Assembly: GCA_044353505.1 (NCBI GenBank)
Contig: JBILBU010000006.1
Span: 13,397 to 77,396 of the forward strand
Source of the DNA: Pollutibacter sp044353505
GTDB taxonomy: Bacteria; Bacteroidota; Bacteroidia; Chitinophagales; Chitinophagaceae
Reading direction: 5' to 3'
Length of the DNA stretch: 64,000 nt
Below are positions 61,112 to 64,000 of the stretch, in pieces. The position numbers and the translations under genes were made by a program. Position 1 is the first letter of the stretch; every line of letters begins with the position of its first letter. The notes beneath the pieces were generated by a model. The model worked only from the letters and a program-made list of their open reading frames with translations. It ran no database searches and was not told the origin of the DNA.

Positions 61112-62313
61112 GGTTTTTTCTTCTTGTAATGATAAAAGACAAAAACGCCTTTTTTATTCGAAATAACTATATCTTCTAATCCGTCCTTATTCATATCTTC
61201 TATAACTATGTGAATGCCAGCACCTGAGTCATCATCGATATCGTGGCTAATCCACATCGGACTTTTACCCGGTTTAAATTCAAGCCAGCGTAAGAGTGAT
61301 TTTTCAAATTCACCTGGATCCTTTCCATTATGTGCCATGAACCTTTTACCCACTATAAAATCAGGATGCTTATCTCCATTGAAATCTGCCATAGCCATGG
61401 CATGTGTTTGGGACAAATCTTTCTGAATCACTTTTGTTTCAACCCCAGTGGAGGTTCGGAGATGCCACCAAATCCCATAATCATGGGCAGAGGAATTGAG
61501 CAAGTCAACTAAACCGTCCCCATCTAAGTCCAAGACCATGATGTGAGCACTATCAAATTTTAATGGTAAGGGATGAAATGTCCATTTGCTGGCCATCACA
61601 TCCGCTGGGCACTCCCACCATCCCTCTTTGAAAATAATATCCTTTCTACCATCTCCATTCATATCGCCATAACCCAAACCGTGTGTATATTTATGCGTTC
61701 CCAAGTTGGGATTGGATGAAATTACATGAGCTTTCCATGTGGTGTCTTGTTTAGCTCGAGGCGCTTCTAACCAGATCATTTGTTTTGATTTGGAATCATT
61801 GCCTATGATATCTTTTAATCCATCGCCATTGACATCTTCAAATAATGGCGATTCATTTCCAATAGAGGCATATAAAAAATGTCTTTCCCAAAGAATCGCC
61901 TTGTTTTTTGGATTCTCAAACCAATAAACTGCCTCTCCTGGCAATCCTACTTTAATTAAATCAACCCAACCATCATGATTGACATCTTGAGCAAAATTTA
62001 AAAATGAATTAGAATATCCCTCATCCACCTTAAATACATGATCTTTAGGGAATACGTTTAACGATTTATCGTATCGAATATCATCATCACTGATGACATG
62101 TTTTGTCCAGTTAGGTGCTTCAAACCAAAATGCCCCAGCCATGACATCCTTTTTGCCATCATGATTGACATCACCCACACACACGCCTTCAGAAATAAAG
62201 GTCGTGCTCAGTACTACTTTCTTAAATTCAGGAATATGCTCTGTCGCGCTGTCTTTTACAAAAAAAAGACAGGTGGTCAGCAAAGCTTTAGAAAATAATG
62301 TAAGGTTATTCAT
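61102..62313 (-). CDS. Exported FG-GAP/VCBS repeat protein
   Basis: A 403-residue protein with a weak signal peptide (MNNLTLFSKALLTTCLFFVKD). It is built from about six FG-GAP-type repeats with calcium-binding loops: GDVNHDGKKDVM, QDVNHDGWVDLI, EDVNGDGLKDII, GDMNGDGRKDII, LDLDGDGLVDLL, ADFNGDKHPDFI and EDMNKDGLEDIV. This gives a seven-bladed propeller, as in integrin-like adhesins and carbohydrate-associated proteins. No catalytic domain is attached. No repeat element lies directly at its 3' end. Confidence 0.87.
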   Translation of the reverse strand: MNNLTLFSKALLTTCLFFVKDSATEHIPEFKKVVLSTTFISEGVCVGDVNHDGKKDVMAGAFWFEAPNWTKHVISDDDIRYDKSLNVFPKDHVFKVDEGYSNSFLNFAQDVNHDGWVDLIKVGLPGEAVYWFENPKNKAILWERHFLYASIGNESPLFEDVNGDGLKDIIGNDSKSKQMIWLEAPRAKQDTTWKAHVISSNPNLGTHKYTHGLGYGDMNGDGRKDIIFKEGWWECPADVMASKWTFHPLPLKFDSAHIMVLDLDGDGLVDLLNSSAHDYGIWWHLRTSTGVETKVIQKDLSQTHAMAMADFNGDKHPDFIVGKRFMAHNGKDPGEFEKSLLRWLEFKPGKSPMWISHDIDDDSGAGIHIVIEDMNKDGLEDIVISNKKGVFVFYHYKKKKPLN

Positions 62314-62543
62314 AATTTTAAGAGTAAAAATTGTACATCGTGAAAATAATGCGTGAAGACATAAAATAACTTGTCAAATCCCCTCATCTTTCTAAGTAAT
62401 GTTTCTTCCATCATATTGATGGTTTTAACTGTGATAGAAGCATATACATTTGCTGAATGAATCATTGTTAAAATCATTAGAATTAAAAGAAAATATTTTA
62501 ATTCTATTTTGAAGTTAACTTAAAGTACGTCAAAATGCAACAT
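62314..62543. other. Gap upstream of the FG-GAP gene
   Basis: No ORF is supported here. It should contain the promoter of the FG-GAP gene. TTGCATTTTGACG at about 62530 follows the repeat end on the minus strand, in the same place as a TTGCATCTTTT sequence after other repeats. Confidence 0.3.
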
Positions 62544-62682
62544 CTCTAACTCGCTGATGGACAAAGAAAAAGCCAAACCCCGCGGCGTATGGCTTGTCCA
62601 GTCTGGCGCCCCTTACAGACGAAAGGTGCAACTATAATGCGATGATTGAGTATGTGACTATTAGGAAATTAAGAGGTTGAGC
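62544..62682 (-). repeat. attC-like repeat B (139 bp)
   Basis: On the minus strand the element begins GCTCAAC (62682-62676, exact RYYYAAC), carries TTTCCTAATAGTCACATAC, ATTATAGTTGCACCTTTCG and a hairpin with arms AAGCCA/TGGCTT, then T/C-rich CTTTGTCCATCAGC and GTTAGAG. It is close in sequence to repeats C and D and lies 22 bases after the stop of the XRE gene. Confidence 0.7.
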
Positions 62683-62703
62683 TTCGTGTCAAATTGCAGA
62701 AAG

Positions 62704-63084
62704 TTATTTCCCACTCCAAGCATCCATTATTCCTGATTTAATATCAGTATAACTTGTAAATAGATAAATTACTAAAACAATAATAAAAATTGTTTTCCAG
62801 TGTGTTTTTACTAAGGCTTTTAAGTCATTTAAGAATTGATTCATATCTGTGATTTTAAGGGTTAAATTAAATTCATAGGGTTTGGTTTCGGAAGATTTAA
62901 TAAATTCAGACAAGTCACTTTTTAATACCTCTCCAATAACTTTTAAGGAATAAAGACTTGGTTTTACCTCATTATTCTCAATTCTTTGAATTGTTCTAAG
63001 TGTCAACCCTGTCTGTTCTGTAAGTTCTTTTTGAGAGATATTCAAACTTGTTCGAATCTCTTTTAATCTTGCACCAAATTCCAT
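62704..63084 (-). CDS. XRE-family regulator with C-terminal membrane segment
   Basis: A 126-residue protein; the ATG at 63084 (MEFGARLKEIRTSLNISQKELTEQTG) is preferred to 63147 because the helix-turn-helix begins right after it. Residues 5-60 form the XRE domain with LTLRTIQRIENNEVKPSLYSL as recognition helix and turn. Residues 95-115 (TIFIIVLVIYLFTSY) form one membrane segment, so it is a membrane-anchored regulator. Such small HTH-TM proteins are common passengers of mobile gene cassettes. It lies between repeats C and B. Confidence 0.82.
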   Translation of the reverse strand: MEFGARLKEIRTSLNISQKELTEQTGLTLRTIQRIENNEVKPSLYSLKVIGEVLKSDLSEFIKSSETKPYEFNLTLKITDMNQFLNDLKALVKTHWKTIFIIVLVIYLFTSYTDIKSGIMDAWSGK

Positions 63085-63233
63085 TTTGCAAATATGATTT
63101 AAGTAAATGAATGATTTATTGACATGTAGGCGCCATTTGGACGACATTTTCTATGTCAAATGCAATAATATAATCAGATTGTGAAAAAATACGCTGAAAG
63201 AGGCGATTTACTTGAAGTCAAAAGATGCAGGTC

Positions 63234-63374
63234 ACTTAAGACACTGATAGACAAAGAAAAAGCCATCCCGATTAATCGGGATGGCTGGTCCAGTGTGGCT
63301 CCCCTTTTCCTCGAAAGATGCAACTACAATCCGATGATTGAGTATATCACTATCAGGAAATTAAAGGGTTAGGG
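63234..63374 (-). repeat. attC-like repeat C (141 bp)
   Basis: Minus strand: CCCTAAC (63374-63368, contains the stop of the gene 63369-63773), TTTCCTGATAGTGATATAC, ATTGTAGTTGCATCTTTCGAG, GGGGAGCCACACTGG, a perfect 12-bp hairpin with arms GCCATCCCGATT and AATCGGGATGGC, T5, then CTATCAG and CTTAAGT. CTGATAG and CTATCAG near the two ends are exact complements. Confidence 0.7.
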
Positions 63375-63773
63375 TTCCTTGTATGTTTGAGGGGATAAAA
63401 TCCAAATGACCTGAAATAATAGGGCACCTATGAAAGTCCATAAAATATCATTCCAGTCAAATCTTAACTTACCTGACATTTGTGCAAATTCCCATCCAAA
63501 TAATCCTATGACCGAAATTAAATTTGAGAATAAGTGTCTCTTTTTAAAAAACCAATTATCCGAGTTCTTCTTTTTGAATACGTATGGAATAGTTAGAACA
63601 AATAATGCTGGTATACCAATTGCAGGGAAGAAGTTAGGCGCAACACCCAAAAGATATTTGATTATTGAATTATCTCCGCTATAATTAGGGCGAATATTAT
63701 CTTGAATTTGGTTGAATGCGGAAAAACAAAGGGCAAATATCAAAAACCAATAATATTCTAATTTGAATTTCAT
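63369..63773 (-). CDS. Small polytopic membrane protein
   Basis: A 134-residue protein with four hydrophobic segments (YYWFLIFALCFSAFNQI, FFPAIGIPALFVLTIPYVF, LISVIGLFGWEFAQM and DILWTFIGALLFQVIWIL). The ATG at 63773 (MKFKLEYYW) is preferred to 63794, seven codons upstream. The WEFAQ...RFDWNDI layout is loosely like VanZ-type proteins. The stop codon falls inside the RYYYAAC-like end of repeat C, and repeat D lies about 50 bases upstream of the start. Function unknown. Confidence 0.65.
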   Translation of the reverse strand: MKFKLEYYWFLIFALCFSAFNQIQDNIRPNYSGDNSIIKYLLGVAPNFFPAIGIPALFVLTIPYVFKKKNSDNWFFKKRHLFSNLISVIGLFGWEFAQMSGKLRFDWNDILWTFIGALLFQVIWILSPQTYKEP

Positions 63774-63816
63774 TTTTTTGTGATTATTTGACAAAAATGA
63801 TAAAAAGATGCAACTA

Positions 63817-63951
63817 GCCTAACTCACTGATAGACAACAAAAAAGGCGACATTTCTGTCGCCTTGTGCACTCTTGCTCCCCTTTTCCTCGAAAGATGCAA
63901 CTATAATTCCTTAATTGAGTATGTGACTATTTGGAAATTAAAGGGATGAAC
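63817..63951 (-). repeat. attC-like repeat D (135 bp)
   Basis: Minus strand: GTTCATC (63951-63945, one mismatch to RYYYAAC), TTTCCAAATAGTCACATAC, ATTATAGTTGCATCTTTCGAG, GGGGAGCAAGAGTGC, hairpin AGGCGAC/GTCGCCT with T6, TTGTCTATCAGTGA and GTTAGGC (63823-63817, exact GTTRRRY). About 23 bases right of its left end also match repeat B (TTCGTGTCAAATT). It should follow a gene beyond the window edge. Confidence 0.7.
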
Positions 63952-64000
63952 TTCGTGTCAAATTACAGGAAGTTTATTTCTCAATCTTCTTTTAGTAAAA

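Noticed and set aside
63181..63372. 63-residue ORF across repeat C
   Set aside because: It consists almost wholly of repeat sequence and its hairpin, and lacks protein-like composition.
58880..63951. CRISPR array
   Set aside because: The repeats are about 139 bp, diverged, and separated by whole genes, so they are not CRISPR repeats. No other regularly spaced short repeats were seen in the window.

Overview
The window looks like chromosome of a Bacteroidota bacterium, probably a member of the Chitinophagaceae. It is AT-rich, few genes have Shine-Dalgarno sequences, several starts are preceded by the Bacteroidota -7 box TANNTTTG, and the gene content fits: SusD-free glycoside hydrolases, OMP_b-brl proteins, MbnP-type lipoproteins, Tat-exported Gfo/Idh/MocA enzymes, DUF1338 and DUF3050. 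Assignments come from reading motifs, not from database searches.

Layout. (1) 1-4.4 kb: a very AT-rich block of exported proteins sharing a FlgT_N/LPP20-like domain, including a relic of a further copy. (2) 4.5-7.7 kb: the remains of an integrated element (phage-type ATPase, RadC-like protein, C-terminal relic of a tyrosine recombinase) next to a tRNA-Ile2 gene. (3) 8-34.5 kb: ordinary core genes: hflX with a Rieske protein, PhyH dioxygenase, glycosyltransferase, two SGNH esterases around a GH32-like enzyme, a YdiJ-type FAD/Fe-S dehydrogenase, GH43, a probable MbnP/MbnH copper operon, BON, Omp85, hydroxy-acid oxidase, bestrophin, a cytochrome c protein and a CDP-alcohol phosphotransferase. 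(4) 34.8-46.8 kb: a sugar-acid catabolic operon with FucU, FucP, a tandem alpha/beta hydrolase, an isochorismatase-ThuA fusion, a Tat oxidoreductase, an SDR and the galactonate enzymes DgoD, DgoK and DgoA, followed by an AraC regulator. (5) 46.9-51.8 kb: mixed housekeeping (VF530, TerC, pirin, SDR/MerR pair). (6) 52.2-55.7 kb: a likely lysine/2-aminoadipate catabolic operon (saccharopine dehydrogenase family, DUF1338/HglS-type 2-oxoadipate enzyme, aldehyde dehydrogenase). (7) 55.7-58.7 kb: a decay zone with gene relics and an NTF2-fold gene broken by one in-frame TGA. (8) 58.9-64 kb: short genes, mostly on the minus strand, separated by a family of repeats of about 135-141 bp.

The most unusual feature is region 8. 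Repeats lie at or just beyond the stop codons of several minus-strand genes, have ends resembling RYYYAAC and GTTRRRY, and contain a stem of variable sequence. That is the organisation of an integron cassette array with attC sites, although no integrase is in the window and the internal geometry is not canonical. The inferred reading direction would put an integrase to the right of base 64000. Fic, a decayed HigBA pair, an XRE regulator and small orphan proteins are typical cassette cargo.
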